Part shown: in pieces, positions 10,970-19,772 of the stretch
How positions within the stretch are numbered: the stretch's first letter is position 1
How the letters are laid out: each line of letters begins with the position of its first letter
From: Ramlibacter sp.
GTDB lineage: Bacteria > Pseudomonadota > Gammaproteobacteria > Burkholderiales > Burkholderiaceae_C
Direction: 5' to 3'
NCBI GenBank assembly: GCA_021323335.1
Contig: JAJTCN010000057.1
Span: forward strand, 1-38,239
DNA length: 38,239 bases
Translations under genes and position numbers: made by a program
Notes under the pieces: generated by a model
Told to the model about the DNA's origin: nothing
What the model saw: the letters and a program-made list of their open reading frames with translations, nothing else
Database searches by the model: none

Positions 10970-11260
10970 ACTTCCGCCCGCGCGCCAAGGAGGAGCCGGA
11001 GATCAACCTGATCCCGTTCATCGACGTGCTGCTGGTGGTGCTCATCTTCCTGATGCTCACCACGACGTACAGCAAGTTCACCGAGATGCAGATCGCTGGC
11101 CGAGGCGGCCAAGGCCGGCAAGGACTCGGTGGTGATCATCAGCGCCGATGCGACGGCCACCCACCAGTCGGTGATCACCGTGATGGAAGCGGCCCGCCGC
11201 ATCGGCCTGACGCAGATCACCTTCGCGACCCAGTCTTCGGCGGCCGCCGGGGCGAAGTAA
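10966..11260 (+). pseudogene. exbD: ExbD/TolR-family protein (internal deletion and frame change as read)
   Basis: The N-terminal 43 residues are a normal ExbD/TolR start, with the single membrane helix and the proton-channel Asp in NLIPFIDVLLVVLIFLML. After KFTEMQI (about 11093) the frame changes and the sequence resumes at LAEAAKAGKDSVVIISADA, the second half of the periplasmic domain, and runs to TAA at 11258. About 97 residues are recoverable against roughly 140 in the family, so about 40-45 codons are missing, with a frame shift. Both halves are well conserved, so decay is unlikely and an assembly fault is the first explanation. The stop overlaps the lpxK start (TAATG). Confidence 0.88.
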
Positions 11261-12258
11261 TGTCGCCGGCGCTGCAGCGCGCCTGGCTGCGCCGCGGGCC
11301 GCTGGCGTGGCTGCTGCTTCCCCTTTCCGCCCTCTACGCCGCGCTCGCCCTGGCGCATCGCGCGCTCTATCGCTCGGGCTTGCGCCGCACCGACAGGCTG
11401 CCGGTCCCCGTGGTCGTGGTCGGCAATGTCGTCGCGGGCGGCGCCGGCAAGACCCCGGTGGTGATGGCGCTGCTGCGGCACCTGCACGAGCGCGGCCTCG
11501 CCGCCGGGGTGGTGTCGCGCGGCTACGGGCGCAGCGGCGACGACGTGATCGAAGTCCACGCCGGCGATGAGGCGGCTCGCACCGGTGACGAGCCGCTGCT
11601 GGTCAAGCGCAACGCCGGGGTCCCCGTGTTCGTGGCGCGCCGCCGCGCCGATGCTGCGCGGGCGCTGCTGCATGCGTATCCCGCCACGCGGGTCATCGTC
11701 AGTGACGATGGCCTGCAGCACCACGCACTGGCGCGCGACATCGAGGTCTGCGTCTTCGACGCGCGCGGCGTCGGTAACGGCTGGAGGCTGCCGGCCGGCC
11801 CCCTGCGCGAGGGCTGGCCGCGACCGGTGGACTTCGTGCTGGCGCACGGCCAGCCACCCGGCATCGAAGGGCATCCCCTGCAGCGCGAACTGGCGGCGCA
11901 GGCGGTGCGCGCGGACGGCTCGCAACGCAGCCTGGCTGAACTGGCCCGCGCCGGCGCCGTCCACGCCGTCGCCGGGATTGCCCAACCGGAAAACTTCTTC
12001 GCGATGCTGCGCGCCGCCGGCGTTCCGCTGGCGGGCACGCTCGCCCTGCCCGACCACCACGACTTCGGCACCACCCTGCCGGTTGCCGACGGCGCCACGC
12101 TCGTCTGCACCGAGAAGGACGCCGTGAAGCTCTGGCGCACCCGGCCGGATGCCTGGGCCGTCCCGCTGCAGGTGACCTTGCCGCCGGAGTTCGTCGCCGC
12201 GTTCGATCGCCTGCTGGATGCGCGGCTATCATCCGCGCATGGATCCCCGCCTCCTTGA
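11260..12258 (+). CDS. lpxK: tetraacyldisaccharide 4'-kinase
   Basis: LpxK phosphorylates the 4' position of the lipid A disaccharide at the inner membrane, the sixth step of lipid A synthesis. The protein has 332 residues. It has an N-terminal membrane-associated helix ([25 protein letters not shown]), the P-loop [15 protein letters not shown] near residue 58, the SRGYGR motif near 87, and [16 protein letters not shown] near 143, which carries the catalytic Asp/His region. The start overlaps the exbD stop and the end overlaps the Trm112-like gene by 20 nt, so translation is probably coupled along the cluster. Confidence 0.96.
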   Translation: MSPALQRAWLRRGPLAWLLLPLSALYAALALAHRALYRSGLRRTDRLPVPVVVVGNVVAGGAGKTPVVMALLRHLHERGLAAGVVSRGYGRSGDDVIEVHAGDEAARTGDEPLLVKRNAGVPVFVARRRADAARALLHAYPATRVIVSDDGLQHHALARDIEVCVFDARGVGNGWRLPAGPLREGWPRPVDFVLAHGQPPGIEGHPLQRELAAQAVRADGSQRSLAELARAGAVHAVAGIAQPENFFAMLRAAGVPLAGTLALPDHHDFGTTLPVADGATLVCTEKDAVKLWRTRPDAWAVPLQVTLPPEFVAAFDRLLDARLSSAHGSPPP

Positions 12259-12445
12259 GCTGCTCGTCTGCCCCGTGACCAAGGGCCCGCTCGACTTCGA
12301 CCGCGAGCGGCAGGAACTGCTGTCCCGCAGCGCCCGCCTCGCGTACCCCGTGCGCGACGGCATCCCGGTGCTGCTGGAGGAAGAAGCCCGGACCCTCAGC
12401 GACGAGGAACTCGAGCGCCTGCCGGCGCGCACGCCGCTGGTCTGA
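12239..12445 (+). CDS. Trm112 family zinc-ribbon-like small protein
   Basis: A 68-residue protein beginning [20 protein letters not shown] and containing [19 protein letters not shown], the signature of the bacterial Trm112/YcaR family. These small proteins are thought to act as partners that stabilise methyltransferases; the bacterial role is unclear. The family's second metal-binding Cys pair is absent, as is common in bacteria. Its place between lpxK and kdsB is conserved in many Proteobacteria. It overlaps lpxK by 20 nt and ends 5 nt before kdsB. Confidence 0.92.
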   Translation: MDPRLLELLVCPVTKGPLDFDRERQELLSRSARLAYPVRDGIPVLLEEEARTLSDEELERLPARTPLV

Positions 12446-12450
12446 GCGCC

Positions 12451-13212
12451 GTGAGCTTCACGGTCCTCATCCCGGCGCGGATGGCCTCCACCCGCCTGCC
12501 CGACAAACCGCTCGCCGACATCGGCGGGCTGCCGATGGTGGTGCGCGTGGCCCAGCGCGCCGAGCAGTCCTCCGCCGCGCAGGTGGTGGTCGCCGCCGAC
12601 GACAAGCGCATCGCCGACGCCTGCAGCGCGCACGGCGTGCGCGTGGTGCTGACGAGACCGGACCACCCTTCGGGCAGCGACCGGCTGGCGGAGGCCTGCG
12701 ACCAGCTGGGCCTGGCCGGCACCGACGTCGTCGTCAACGTGCAGGGCGACGAGCCCCTGATCGACCCGGGCCTGATCGACGCCGTCGCCGGGCTGCTGCG
12801 CGAGCGCCCGCAGGCCAGCATGAGCACCGCGGCGCATGCCATCGACGACCTCGCCGATTTCGTGAACCCGAACGTGGTGAAGGTCGTGCTGCAGGCCGAC
12901 GGCCTGGCGCTGTACTTCAGCCGCGCGCCGATCCCGTGGTCGCGCGACGCCTTCGCCAACGGCATCAAGACGCTGCCCGCGCCGGCCGCGCTGCGCCACA
13001 TCGGCATCTACGGCTACCGCGCCGGCTTCCTGCGCGGCTTTCCCCGCATGCCGCAGGCGCCGGTGGAGTCGTGCGAGGCGCTGGAGCAGCTGCGCGCGCT
13101 GTGGCACGGGCATCGCATCGCGGTGCACGTGAGCGCCGTCGCGCCCGGCCCCGGCGTCGATACGCCGCAGGACCTGGAGCGCGTGCGCGCCCTCTTCGCA
13201 CGGGGCGGCTGA
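12451..13212 (+). CDS. kdsB: 3-deoxy-manno-octulosonate cytidylyltransferase (CMP-KDO synthetase)
   Basis: KdsB activates KDO with CTP for attachment to lipid A, so it works in the same pathway as the adjacent lpxK. The 253-residue protein has the nucleotide-binding start [19 protein letters not shown], the [15 protein letters not shown] block, [13 protein letters not shown], and [12 protein letters not shown], all diagnostic. The start is GTG at 12451. The gene is intact. Confidence 0.97.
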   Translation: MSFTVLIPARMASTRLPDKPLADIGGLPMVVRVAQRAEQSSAAQVVVAADDKRIADACSAHGVRVVLTRPDHPSGSDRLAEACDQLGLAGTDVVVNVQGDEPLIDPGLIDAVAGLLRERPQASMSTAAHAIDDLADFVNPNVVKVVLQADGLALYFSRAPIPWSRDAFANGIKTLPAPAALRHIGIYGYRAGFLRGFPRMPQAPVESCEALEQLRALWHGHRIAVHVSAVAPGPGVDTPQDLERVRALFARGG

Positions 13213-13335
13213 GGGCCCGCGCGTAAGCTGCGCGCGAGGGGGTGCGTGCTATCCTCTGCGCCAACAGGCGCGACGGCCGGCCCTCCTGCGGCCGCGGCCC
13301 GCAGTGCCGAGCGAATCCAACCATCCGAGGACTTC

Positions 13336-13861
13336 ATGAGACTGATCCTGTTGGGCGCCCCCGGCGCCGGCAAAGGCACGCAGCAGCGACGACATCATCA
13401 TCGGCCTGGTGAAGGAACGGCTCGCGCAGCCGGACTGCGCCAGGGGTTTCCTGTTCGACGGCTTCCCCCGCACCATCCCGCAGGCCGAGGCGATGAAGCA
13501 GGCCGGCGTCAAGCTCGATTGCGTGCTGGAGATCGACGTGCCCTTCGAAGCGATCGTCGAGCGCATGAGCGGGCGCCGTTCGCACCCCGCGTCGGGCCGC
13601 ACGTACCACGTGAAGTTCAACCCGCCCAGGACCCCCGGTGTCGACGACGTCACCGGCGAGCCGCTGATCCAGCGCGACGACGACAAGGAAGAAACGGTGC
13701 TCAAGCGCCTGGAGGTGTATGCCGCCCAGACGCGCCCGCTGGTGGAGTACTACGCCAACTGGGCCAAGGCCGACCCGCAGAACGCGCCCAAGGTGCGCCG
13801 CATCGACGGCATCGGCAGCGTCGAGGACATCACCGCGCGCGCGCTGCAGGCGCTGGCCTGA
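13336..13861 (+). pseudogene. adk: adenylate kinase (internal deletion and frame change as read)
   Basis: Adk interconverts ATP+AMP and 2 ADP and is essential. The ATG at 13336 gives the P-loop [15 protein letters not shown]. At 13383/13385 the frame shifts by one and resumes at [18 protein letters not shown], followed by [13 protein letters not shown], the LID domain ([19 protein letters not shown], then DDVTGEPL) and a normal C-terminus. Set against E. coli Adk, residues equal to 17-59 are missing. This is the AMP-binding (NMP) domain with its STGDMLR motif, and the loss is about 128 nt. A cell could not live on this version, so either the sequence is wrong here or another adk exists. The 123-bp gap before it holds a possible promoter. 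Confidence 0.93.
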
Positions 13862-13874
13862 TCCGCCCGACCGG

Positions 13875-14339
13875 TCACGCCGGGCTGGAGCGCAGGCCGT
13901 AGACCTGCCCGCCGACGTACAGGAACTCGGCCCGCACCACTGCTTCCGCTTTCGGGTCCTGCAGCGCATAGCCCAGGACACCGACCGTGGCGCCCACCGC
14001 GATCGGCTCCACCTTCCAGGCCGACAGCCGCGTGAGCGGCGCCAGCTCCACCTCCCACCTGCGCTCCCTGCGCGCCGGCGCGATGGCCTTGGCGAGCAGG
14101 CCCTTGCCATCGATGCTGGCGGCCTGCGCGGGAACCGCGCGGGTGGCCACGCCGGCGGGCAGCTTGTAGTCGGCGGGCAGCTCCACGACCAGTTCGGCAT
14201 GCGGGTTCTGCCACTTCACGGCGACCACGCGGCCTTCGATGAACACCGGCTGGTCGATGTTGAAGCTGCTCCACCCATGGTGGGCGCGAACGGCGAAGGG
14301 CGCGGCCAGGGCGGCCACCAGGCAGGTGCGGCGTTTCAT
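13875..14339 (-). CDS. DUF6152 family exported protein
   Basis: A 154-residue protein with a basic start and short signal sequence (MKRRTCLVAALAAPFAVRA), then HHGWSSFNIDQPVFIEGRVV and VKWQNPHAELVVELP. The HHGW start of the mature protein and the WxNPHxxL motif are typical of DUF6152, a small periplasmic family of unknown role. It lies just downstream of the small membrane protein gene on the same strand, a pairing I recall from related genomes. It converges with adk. Confidence 0.82.
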   Translation of the reverse strand: MKRRTCLVAALAAPFAVRAHHGWSSFNIDQPVFIEGRVVAVKWQNPHAELVVELPADYKLPAGVATRAVPAQAASIDGKGLLAKAIAPARRERRWEVELAPLTRLSAWKVEPIAVGATVGVLGYALQDPKAEAVVRAEFLYVGGQVYGLRSSPA

Positions 14340-14358
14340 CGGGGGATCTCCTTCGGGC

Positions 14359-14778
14359 TCATTTGTACGCGATCCAGCGCCCGCATGCGACGACCCCCAG
14401 CCAGATGAGGGTGGACACGGCCATCAAGGCGCGGGCCGTGGCGTCCGGATGGGCCAGCGAACCGCGCGCGTGGAACCAGGCGGCGTTGCAGCCGGCGGTG
14501 AAGATCAGCAGCATCTTCAGCGTGAAGGCGCGGTTGGCCAGCAGGTCGCCCGGCTGCGAGGCGAACATCAGCAGGCCCGAGCCGGCCGCCAGCGTGAAGC
14601 CGGTGGCCGCGGTGCCGAGCGACAGCCGCGCCAGCGCCTGCAGCGGCAGCTCCGCGCCGCGCCCGAACACCCGCAACTCCAGCAGCACGAGGTTGCCCAG
14701 CAGCAGGGCGATGCCGCAGATGTGCACGATCTCGAGGACCGGATAGGCCCAGGGATGCGTTTGCAGTCCGGCGAACAT
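14359..14778 (-). CDS. small four-helix integral membrane protein
   Basis: The 139-residue protein starts at 14778 ([20 protein letters not shown]). It has about four membrane segments: VLEIVHICGIALLLGNLVLL, LGTAATGFTLAAGSGLLMF, AFTLKMLLIFTAGCNAAWF and ALMAVSTLIWLGVVACG. His residues in the first helix (EIVHICG) and a later HARG are reminiscent of small cytochrome b-like or DUF6644-type proteins; the assignment is tentative. Its start overlaps the asparaginase stop by one base (TGATG), so it is translationally coupled to it, and the DUF6152 gene follows after 19 nt. Confidence 0.75.
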   Translation of the reverse strand: MFAGLQTHPWAYPVLEIVHICGIALLLGNLVLLELRVFGRGAELPLQALARLSLGTAATGFTLAAGSGLLMFASQPGDLLANRAFTLKMLLIFTAGCNAAWFHARGSLAHPDATARALMAVSTLIWLGVVACGRWIAYK

Positions 14779-15710
14779 CAGGGCATGAGCTCGAGCATCA
14801 GCGCGATGCGCGCCTTGACCGGCGACAGGCCCACGGCCGCCGGCAGGCGGTCGGCGGGCGAGGGCAGCACCCTGCCCTGCGCGCAGCGCGAGGCGCGCCG
14901 CACGGCCACCCCATGCTGCTGCGCCTCCAGCAGGCCCGCTTCCAGCGCGTGGTTCACCGTGCCGTTGCCGGTGCCGGCCACCACCAGTCCGGCGACACCG
15001 TCCCTGACCAGCGCGTCGACGATGGCCCGGCCGGCGCCCGCGTGGTTCATCACGATCTCCACGCGCGGCCAGCCCGCCGGCCGCGGCAGGGTCGGCACGG
15101 CGCGACTGTCGGCGCCCGGCCAGGCGCGCAGCACGCGCAGCCGGCCCTCCTCCACATAGGCCAGCGGGCCGGCGTCGCCCGAGGAAAAGGCATCGATGCG
15201 GTAGCTGTGGACCTTCTGCACGTCGGGCGCCCCGTGCACCGTGCCGGCGAACACGACGCACGTGCCGCGCGCCTGCGGATCGGCCGCCACCGCGATGGCG
15301 TCGGCCAGGTTCTGCGGTCCGTCCGGCGCGGCCGACGTGGCCGGCCGCATCGCCCCCGTCAACACCACCGGCTTGGCCGGTCCCAGCACGCAGTGCAGGA
15401 AGTACGCCGTCTCCTCCATCGTGTCCGTGCCGTGCGTGACCACGATGCCCGCGACATCGTCCTGCGCCAGCCAGTGCGCGCAGCGGCCGGCCAGCGTCGC
15501 CCAGACGGCGAAGTCCATGTCCTTGCTGTCGATCTGCGCCACCTGCTCGGCGTGCAGCCGTGTTCCCGGCGGCACCGGCAACCCGCGCAGCAATTCGTCC
15601 ACCGCCACCTCGCCGGCCCGGTAGCCGACGTTGTCCGCGGCCGATGCGGCACGGCCGGCGATGGTGCCGCCGGTGCCCAGTACCACGATTTTTCCTGCAG
15701 TCACTTGCAT
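14778..15710 (-). CDS. L-asparaginase
   Basis: Hydrolyses asparagine to aspartate and ammonia. The 310-residue protein has both active-site signatures: [15 protein letters not shown] (first catalytic Thr) near residue 8 and [18 protein letters not shown] (second Thr, with Asp and the Lys partner in [11 protein letters not shown]) near residue 88. There is no signal peptide, so a cytoplasmic enzyme is likely despite type II-like similarity. It diverges from lexA with only 68 bp between starts, and the two LexA boxes there could affect both genes. It is the first gene of a three-gene minus-strand unit. Confidence 0.92.
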   Translation of the reverse strand: MQVTAGKIVVLGTGGTIAGRAASAADNVGYRAGEVAVDELLRGLPVPPGTRLHAEQVAQIDSKDMDFAVWATLAGRCAHWLAQDDVAGIVVTHGTDTMEETAYFLHCVLGPAKPVVLTGAMRPATSAAPDGPQNLADAIAVAADPQARGTCVVFAGTVHGAPDVQKVHSYRIDAFSSGDAGPLAYVEEGRLRVLRAWPGADSRAVPTLPRPAGWPRVEIVMNHAGAGRAIVDALVRDGVAGLVVAGTGNGTVNHALEAGLLEAQQHGVAVRRASRCAQGRVLPSPADRLPAAVGLSPVKARIALMLELMP

Positions 15711-15721
15711 TCCTGTCCAAA

Positions 15722-15737
15722 CTGTTCAAAAATACAG
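15722..15737. promoter_or_regulatory. LexA (SOS) box 1
   Basis: CTGTTCAAAAATACAG matches CTGT-N8-ACAG exactly, the form used by E. coli-type LexA and by betaproteobacterial LexA. It lies 42 nt before the lexA start codon and 12 nt from the divergent asparaginase start. Confidence 0.88.
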
Positions 15738-15740
15738 ATA

Positions 15741-15756
15741 CTGGATATCAACACAG
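15741..15756. promoter_or_regulatory. LexA (SOS) box 2
   Basis: CTGGATATCAACACAG keeps CTG-N10-CAG. It is three bases from box 1, so the two centres are 19 bp apart, close to two helical turns, which suits side-by-side LexA dimers. Two boxes at lexA itself give the usual autoregulation. Confidence 0.8.
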
Positions 15757-15778
15757 TAAGCCCTTCCGAGGAGCCCCC

Positions 15779-16453
15779 ATGATGGACACGCCGAAGCTCA
15801 CCGCGCGCCAGCAACAGATTCTGGACCTGATCCAGAGCGCCATCGCGCGAACCGGCGCACCGCCCACCCGCGCCGAAATCGCCGCCGAGCTGGGCTTCAA
15901 GTCCGCCAACGCGGCCGAGGAGCACTTGCAGGCGCTGGCGCGCAAGGGCGTGATCGAGCTGGTGAGCGGCACTTCGCGCGGCATCCGCCTGAAGAACGAG
16001 ACGCTGCAGGCCATCAACCAGGAGCGCAACAAGCAGTTCTCGCTCACGCTGCAGGGCATGGCGCAGCTGGCGCTGCCGCTGGTGGGCCGGGTGGCCGCCG
16101 GCTCGCCCATCCTGGCGCAGGAGCACGTCGACCAGACGTACTACGTCGAAAGCGGTCTGTTCCAGCGCCGGCCCGACTACCTGCTCAAGGTGCGCGGCAT
16201 GTCCATGCGCGACGCCGGCATCATGGATGGCGACCTGCTCGCGGTGCAGTCCACCCGCGACGCCAAGAACGGCCAGATCATCGTGGCGCGCCTCGGCGAC
16301 GACGTCACGGTCAAGCGCTTCCGCCGCAATAAACACCTCATCGAGCTGCACGCGGAAAACCCCGACTACCCCACCATCGTGGTGGAGCCCGGCGAGCCCT
16401 TCGAAGTCGAAGGCGTCGCCGTCGGGCTGATCCGCAACACGATGCTCATGTAA
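15779..16453 (+). CDS. lexA: LexA repressor, SOS regulator
   Basis: LexA represses DNA-damage genes and cleaves itself when RecA is active. The 224-residue protein begins with the winged helix-turn-helix ([20 protein letters not shown]...[20 protein letters not shown]). The cleavage site Ala-Gly is in [12 protein letters not shown] near residue 105. The catalytic Ser is in [19 protein letters not shown] and the catalytic Lys in [10 protein letters not shown] good ribosome site (GAGGAG, 15769-15773) precedes ATGATG; I take the first ATG, but the second (15782) is equally possible. Two LexA boxes lie in the promoter. The gene is intact. Confidence 0.97.
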   Translation: MMDTPKLTARQQQILDLIQSAIARTGAPPTRAEIAAELGFKSANAAEEHLQALARKGVIELVSGTSRGIRLKNETLQAINQERNKQFSLTLQGMAQLALPLVGRVAAGSPILAQEHVDQTYYVESGLFQRRPDYLLKVRGMSMRDAGIMDGDLLAVQSTRDAKNGQIIVARLGDDVTVKRFRRNKHLIELHAENPDYPTIVVEPGEPFEVEGVAVGLIRNTMLM

Positions 16454-16567
16454 CCCCCGCGGCGTCCGCAGGTGGCAGGCGTATGGCGGGGCACCGCCAT
16501 CACCCTGCGGCCGCCGCATTCCCCAGCAATCCTGCCTGTGCCCACCCCGAAATCCAGGAGCTGTCAC

Positions 16568-16879
16568 ATGGCAACCGCATTCCTTCCCTTCGCCCACCTC
16601 TTCGCCTCGTTGCAGGCGTTCGTCGACTGGCTTGCCGGCGGCGCGGCCCCGTCGCCCGCCCAACCGCCGCGCGAGCCGGTGCGGCCGCAGCAGCCGCCCG
16701 CCCGCGTGACGCGGCGGCCGATGGCAGTGCCGAGGCCGCCCCTGCCGGTGCGCGTGGTGCGCGTGATGGAGCCCGCCGCGGCGCGCAGCACCGCCGGCCG
16801 CATGGTCATCTCCGGCCGGCTGGCCGACGTCTGCGCCGAGCTCGACCGGATGGCGGCGCTGGAGGCGCGGGGCCACTAG
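16568..16879 (+). CDS. hypothetical small Pro/Arg-rich protein
   Basis: A 103-residue protein starting at 16568, six to seven bases after AGGAG. A hydrophobic N-terminus (ATAFLPFAHLFASLQAFVDWLAGG) is followed by a Pro/Arg-rich linker, then a short ordered-looking end (AGRMVISGRLADVCAELDRMAALEARG). I do not recognise it. The good ribosome site and the ordered C-terminus support a real gene. It converges with the DUF1993 gene 10 nt away. Confidence 0.6.
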   Translation: MATAFLPFAHLFASLQAFVDWLAGGAAPSPAQPPREPVRPQQPPARVTRRPMAVPRPPLPVRVVRVMEPAAARSTAGRMVISGRLADVCAELDRMAALEARGH

Positions 16880-16889
16880 CGGCCCGGCG

Positions 16890-17405
16890 TCAGCTCTTGG
16901 CGGCGCCCACCAGGTAGTCGCTCTTGCCGAGGTCGACGCCGTTGTGCCGCAGGATCGCGTACGCGGTGGTCACGTGGAAGAAGAAGTTCGCCAGCACCCA
17001 GGTGGTGAGGTAGGCCTGCCCCTTCATCGTTCGGGTGGCCTTGCCCACCGGGAAGGTGAACTCGGTCTCCTCCTTGCCGTCCACCGCGGCCGCGGGCACC
17101 TTTTCCAGGTAGTCCAGCGTCTTCTGGATGCGCGCGCGCAGCTCGCCGAAAGTGGACTCGTTGTCCTCGAACTTCGGCGCTTCCACGCCGGAAATGCGGG
17201 CGATGCCGTTCTTGGCGGCGTCGCAGGCGATCAGCACCTGGCGCGTGAAGGGCAGCATGTCCGGCGCGAGCCGGGCCGCCAGCAGCACGGAAGGCTCGAA
17301 CTTGCGGGCCAGGGCATTGGCCTCGGCCTTGTCGAGGATGTGGCTCAGGTTGCCCAGCACGTGCTGGAACACCGGCACGCTGGCGGCATACATGGACATG
17401 GGCAT
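16890..17405 (-). CDS. DUF1993 family protein
   Basis: A 171-residue protein from ATG 17405 (MPMSMYAASVPVFQHVLGNL). The family is a DinB-like four-helix bundle of unknown function. Marks seen are LARKFEPSVLLAARLAPDMLPF, a central ESTFGELRARIQKTLDYL, and the C-terminal FFFHVTTAYAILRHNGVDLGKSDYL. The start is preceded by GGAG. It diverges from the hydroxyacid dehydrogenase with a 95-bp gap. Confidence 0.85.
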   Translation of the reverse strand: MPMSMYAASVPVFQHVLGNLSHILDKAEANALARKFEPSVLLAARLAPDMLPFTRQVLIACDAAKNGIARISGVEAPKFEDNESTFGELRARIQKTLDYLEKVPAAAVDGKEETEFTFPVGKATRTMKGQAYLTTWVLANFFFHVTTAYAILRHNGVDLGKSDYLVGAAKS

Positions 17406-17500
17406 CCGGGAAACTCCTTCGTCGTTGGAATCGCCGCATGCTAACCCTGGCTTCACAGCCCTGCCATGCCTCCTTCGGCAGCCAAGGCACAATCGAGGGA

Positions 17501-18508
17501 ATGAACATCGTGATCCTCGACGACTACCAGGATGCGGTACGCAAGCTGAATTGCGCCGCCAAACTGGAGGCCTACCCGGCCAAGGTCTTCACCAACACCG
17601 TCAAGGGCACCGGCCAGCTTTCCGTGCGGCTGCGGGACGCGGACGTCATCGTCCTGATCCGCGAGCGCTCGCAGATCACGCGCCAGCTCATTGAGAAACT
17701 CCCGCGCCTCAAGCTGATCTCGCAGACCGGCCGGGTCGGCGCGCACGTCGACATCGAGGCCTGCACCGAGCGCGGCATCGCCGTGGCCGAAGGCGTGGGC
17801 TCGCCGGTGGCGCCGGCGGAGCTGACCTGGGCCCTCATCATGACGGCCATGCGGCGCCTGCCCCAGTACATCGCCAGCCTGAAGCACGGCGCCTGGCAGC
17901 AATCGGGCATGAAGGCCGCCTCCATGCCGCCCAACTTCGGCGTCGGCATGGTGCTGCGCGGCAAGACGCTCGGCATCTGGGGCTACGGCAAGATCGGCCA
18001 GCTGGTGGCCGGCTACGGCAAGGCATTCGGCATGCGCGTGCAGGTATGGGGCAGCCCCGAGTCGCGGGCCCGCGCGGAGGCCGACGGCGTGCTGGCCGCG
18101 CCGAGCCGGGAGGCGCTGTTCGCCGAGAGCGACGTGCTGTCCGTGCACCTGCGCCTGAACGAGGAAACCTTCGGCGTCGTGCGGCTGGAGGACCTGAACC
18201 GCATGAAGCCCACCTCGCTGCTGGTGAACACGTCGCGGGCCGAGCTGATCGAACCGGAGGCGCTCATCGCGGCGCTGAACCGCGGACGCCCCGGCATGGC
18301 GGCCATCGATGTCTTCGAAAGCGAGCCGATCCTGCAGGGCCACGCCCTGCTGCGCCTGGAGAACTGCATCTGCACGCCGCACATCGGCTACGTGGAGCAG
18401 GAAAGCTACGAGCTGTATTTCGGCGCGGCGTTCGACAACGTCGTCAACTTCATCAAGGGCACGCCCAGCAACATCGTGAATCCGGGCGCGCTGCAAGTGC
18501 GGCGCTGA
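17501..18508 (+). CDS. D-2-hydroxyacid dehydrogenase family protein
   Basis: The 335-residue NAD(P)-dependent enzyme reduces 2-oxoacids or oxidises D-2-hydroxyacids; the substrate cannot be told. The Rossmann motif is GKTLGIWGYGKIGQLV near residue 155. The catalytic Arg is in LVNTSRAELIE, the Glu in DVFESEPI, and the His in CTPHIGYVE, in the usual order. The start at 17501 follows GAGGGA. An upstream in-frame ATG (17438) adds 21 unlikely residues. The gene is intact, with the MFS transporter gene next on the same strand. Confidence 0.93.
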   Translation: MNIVILDDYQDAVRKLNCAAKLEAYPAKVFTNTVKGTGQLSVRLRDADVIVLIRERSQITRQLIEKLPRLKLISQTGRVGAHVDIEACTERGIAVAEGVGSPVAPAELTWALIMTAMRRLPQYIASLKHGAWQQSGMKAASMPPNFGVGMVLRGKTLGIWGYGKIGQLVAGYGKAFGMRVQVWGSPESRARAEADGVLAAPSREALFAESDVLSVHLRLNEETFGVVRLEDLNRMKPTSLLVNTSRAELIEPEALIAALNRGRPGMAAIDVFESEPILQGHALLRLENCICTPHIGYVEQESYELYFGAAFDNVVNFIKGTPSNIVNPGALQVRR

Positions 18509-18513
18509 TGCGC

Positions 18514-18611
18514 ATGACGGAATGATTGCGGCTGCGCCTGCAATGACAGAATGACCGCGCCCGACGCCCCCGTCATTCCGTCATCGACGCGCAGCGAGGT
18601 CATTCCGTCAT
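18514..18611. repeat. four evenly spaced 12-mers ATGACGGAATGA / TCATTCCGTCAT
   Basis: The 12-mer occurs at 18514-18525 and, with one change, at 18543-18554. Its exact reverse complement is at 18573-18584 and 18600-18611. Start-to-start spacing is 29, 30 and 27 bp. The array covers the gap after the dehydrogenase stop and the first codons of the MFS frame. It may be an operator array or a local repeat. Confidence 0.7.
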
Positions 18612-19765
18612 CGAAACCGATGCCGGCGGTGCTGTGGCCGCTGCTGTTCGGCAACTTCGTGATCGGCACCGGCGTGATGACGGTGCCGGGCACGCTCAAC
18701 GAGATCAGCGGCTCGCTCGACGTCTCGGTGGCCACCGCCGGACAGCTGATCTCGGCCGGCGCCGTCCTGATGTGCGTCGGCGCACCGCTGTGCGCCGCGC
18801 TCGTGGCGGGCTGGGACCGCCGCCGGCTGCTGGCGCTGGCCATGGCCTGGTACGCGCTGCTTCACCTGGCCTGCGCGCTCGCGCCCGATTTCGCCTGGCT
18901 GCTGCCACTGCGTGTGCTGGCGCTCATCTCGCCGGCCATCTTCACGCCGCAGGCCGCGTCGTGCGTCGGCCTGCTGGTGCCCCCGGACATGCGGGGTCGG
19001 GCCATCACCTTCATCTTCGTCGGCTGGTCGGTGGCCTCGGTGCTGGGCATGCCGCTCGCGGCCTTCGTCGGCGGCACGCTCGGCTGGCGCGCGGCGTTCG
19101 CGGTGGTGGCCTTGCTGAGCGTGGCCAGCGCCGCGTGGGTCTGGCGCTCGATGCCGGACGGCGTCAAGCCGCCGGCGCTGTCGAAGGCGGCCTGGAGCGA
19201 AACGTTCCGCTCCCCTGCGTTGATGACCTGCGTGTCGGTGACGGTGCTCTTCGCGGCCGGTCAGTTCGTGCTGTTCTCCTACTTCGCGCCGTACTTCAAG
19301 ACCAAGCTCGCCATCACGCCGGGCGCGCTGAGCCTGTTCTTCATGTGGTTCGGCGCCTTCGGCCTGCTCGGGAACATGCTCATGTCCAGGCACATCGACC
19401 GCATCGGGGCGCCGCGTTCGGTGATGATCGGCGTCGGCCTGATGGCGGCCAGCATGGCGGCCTTTCCGCTGGGCACCACGCTGTGGCTCGCCGCGCTGGT
19501 GTGCGTCCCCTGGGCGCTCGGCTGCTTCTCCTCCAACTCCGCGCAACAGGCCCGGCTGGTCGGCATCGCCCCGCCGCTGGCGGCTGCGTCCGTCGCGCTC
19601 AATTCATCGGCGATGTACGCGGGCCAGGCGATCGGCGCGGCCAGCGGCGGCTGGCTCATCTCGCGCGGCGGCATGGACTGGCTGCACTGGGCCGGGCTGG
19701 CCGGGCTGCTGGCCTCCATGGCGGCCAGCGCGCTGGCCACGCACTACGCGCGGCGCGCAAGCTAG
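18551..19765 (+). CDS. MFS transporter, 12-helix drug/sugar efflux type
   Basis: A major facilitator protein of about 400 residues, resembling DHA1-type exporters (AraJ/NepI-like). Helix 1 is LWPLLFGNFVIGTGVMTVPG. The motif A-like loop is DRRRLLAL after helix 2, and MRGRAITFIFVGWSVASVLGMPL matches helix 5 of exporters. The substrate is unknown. The longest frame starts at ATG 18551, but its first 23 residues (including twice VIPSS) are encoded by the repeated 12-mers and look unlike protein. The ATG at 18620 (MPAVLWPLL) starts six residues before helix 1 and may be the true start. No good ribosome site marks either. Confidence 0.85.
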   Translation: MTAPDAPVIPSSTRSEVIPSSKPMPAVLWPLLFGNFVIGTGVMTVPGTLNEISGSLDVSVATAGQLISAGAVLMCVGAPLCAALVAGWDRRRLLALAMAWYALLHLACALAPDFAWLLPLRVLALISPAIFTPQAASCVGLLVPPDMRGRAITFIFVGWSVASVLGMPLAAFVGGTLGWRAAFAVVALLSVASAAWVWRSMPDGVKPPALSKAAWSETFRSPALMTCVSVTVLFAAGQFVLFSYFAPYFKTKLAITPGALSLFFMWFGAFGLLGNMLMSRHIDRIGAPRSVMIGVGLMAASMAAFPLGTTLWLAALVCVPWALGCFSSNSAQQARLVGIAPPLAAASVALNSSAMYAGQAIGAASGGWLISRGGMDWLHWAGLAGLLASMAASALATHYARRAS

Positions 19766-19772
19766 GGAGCCG

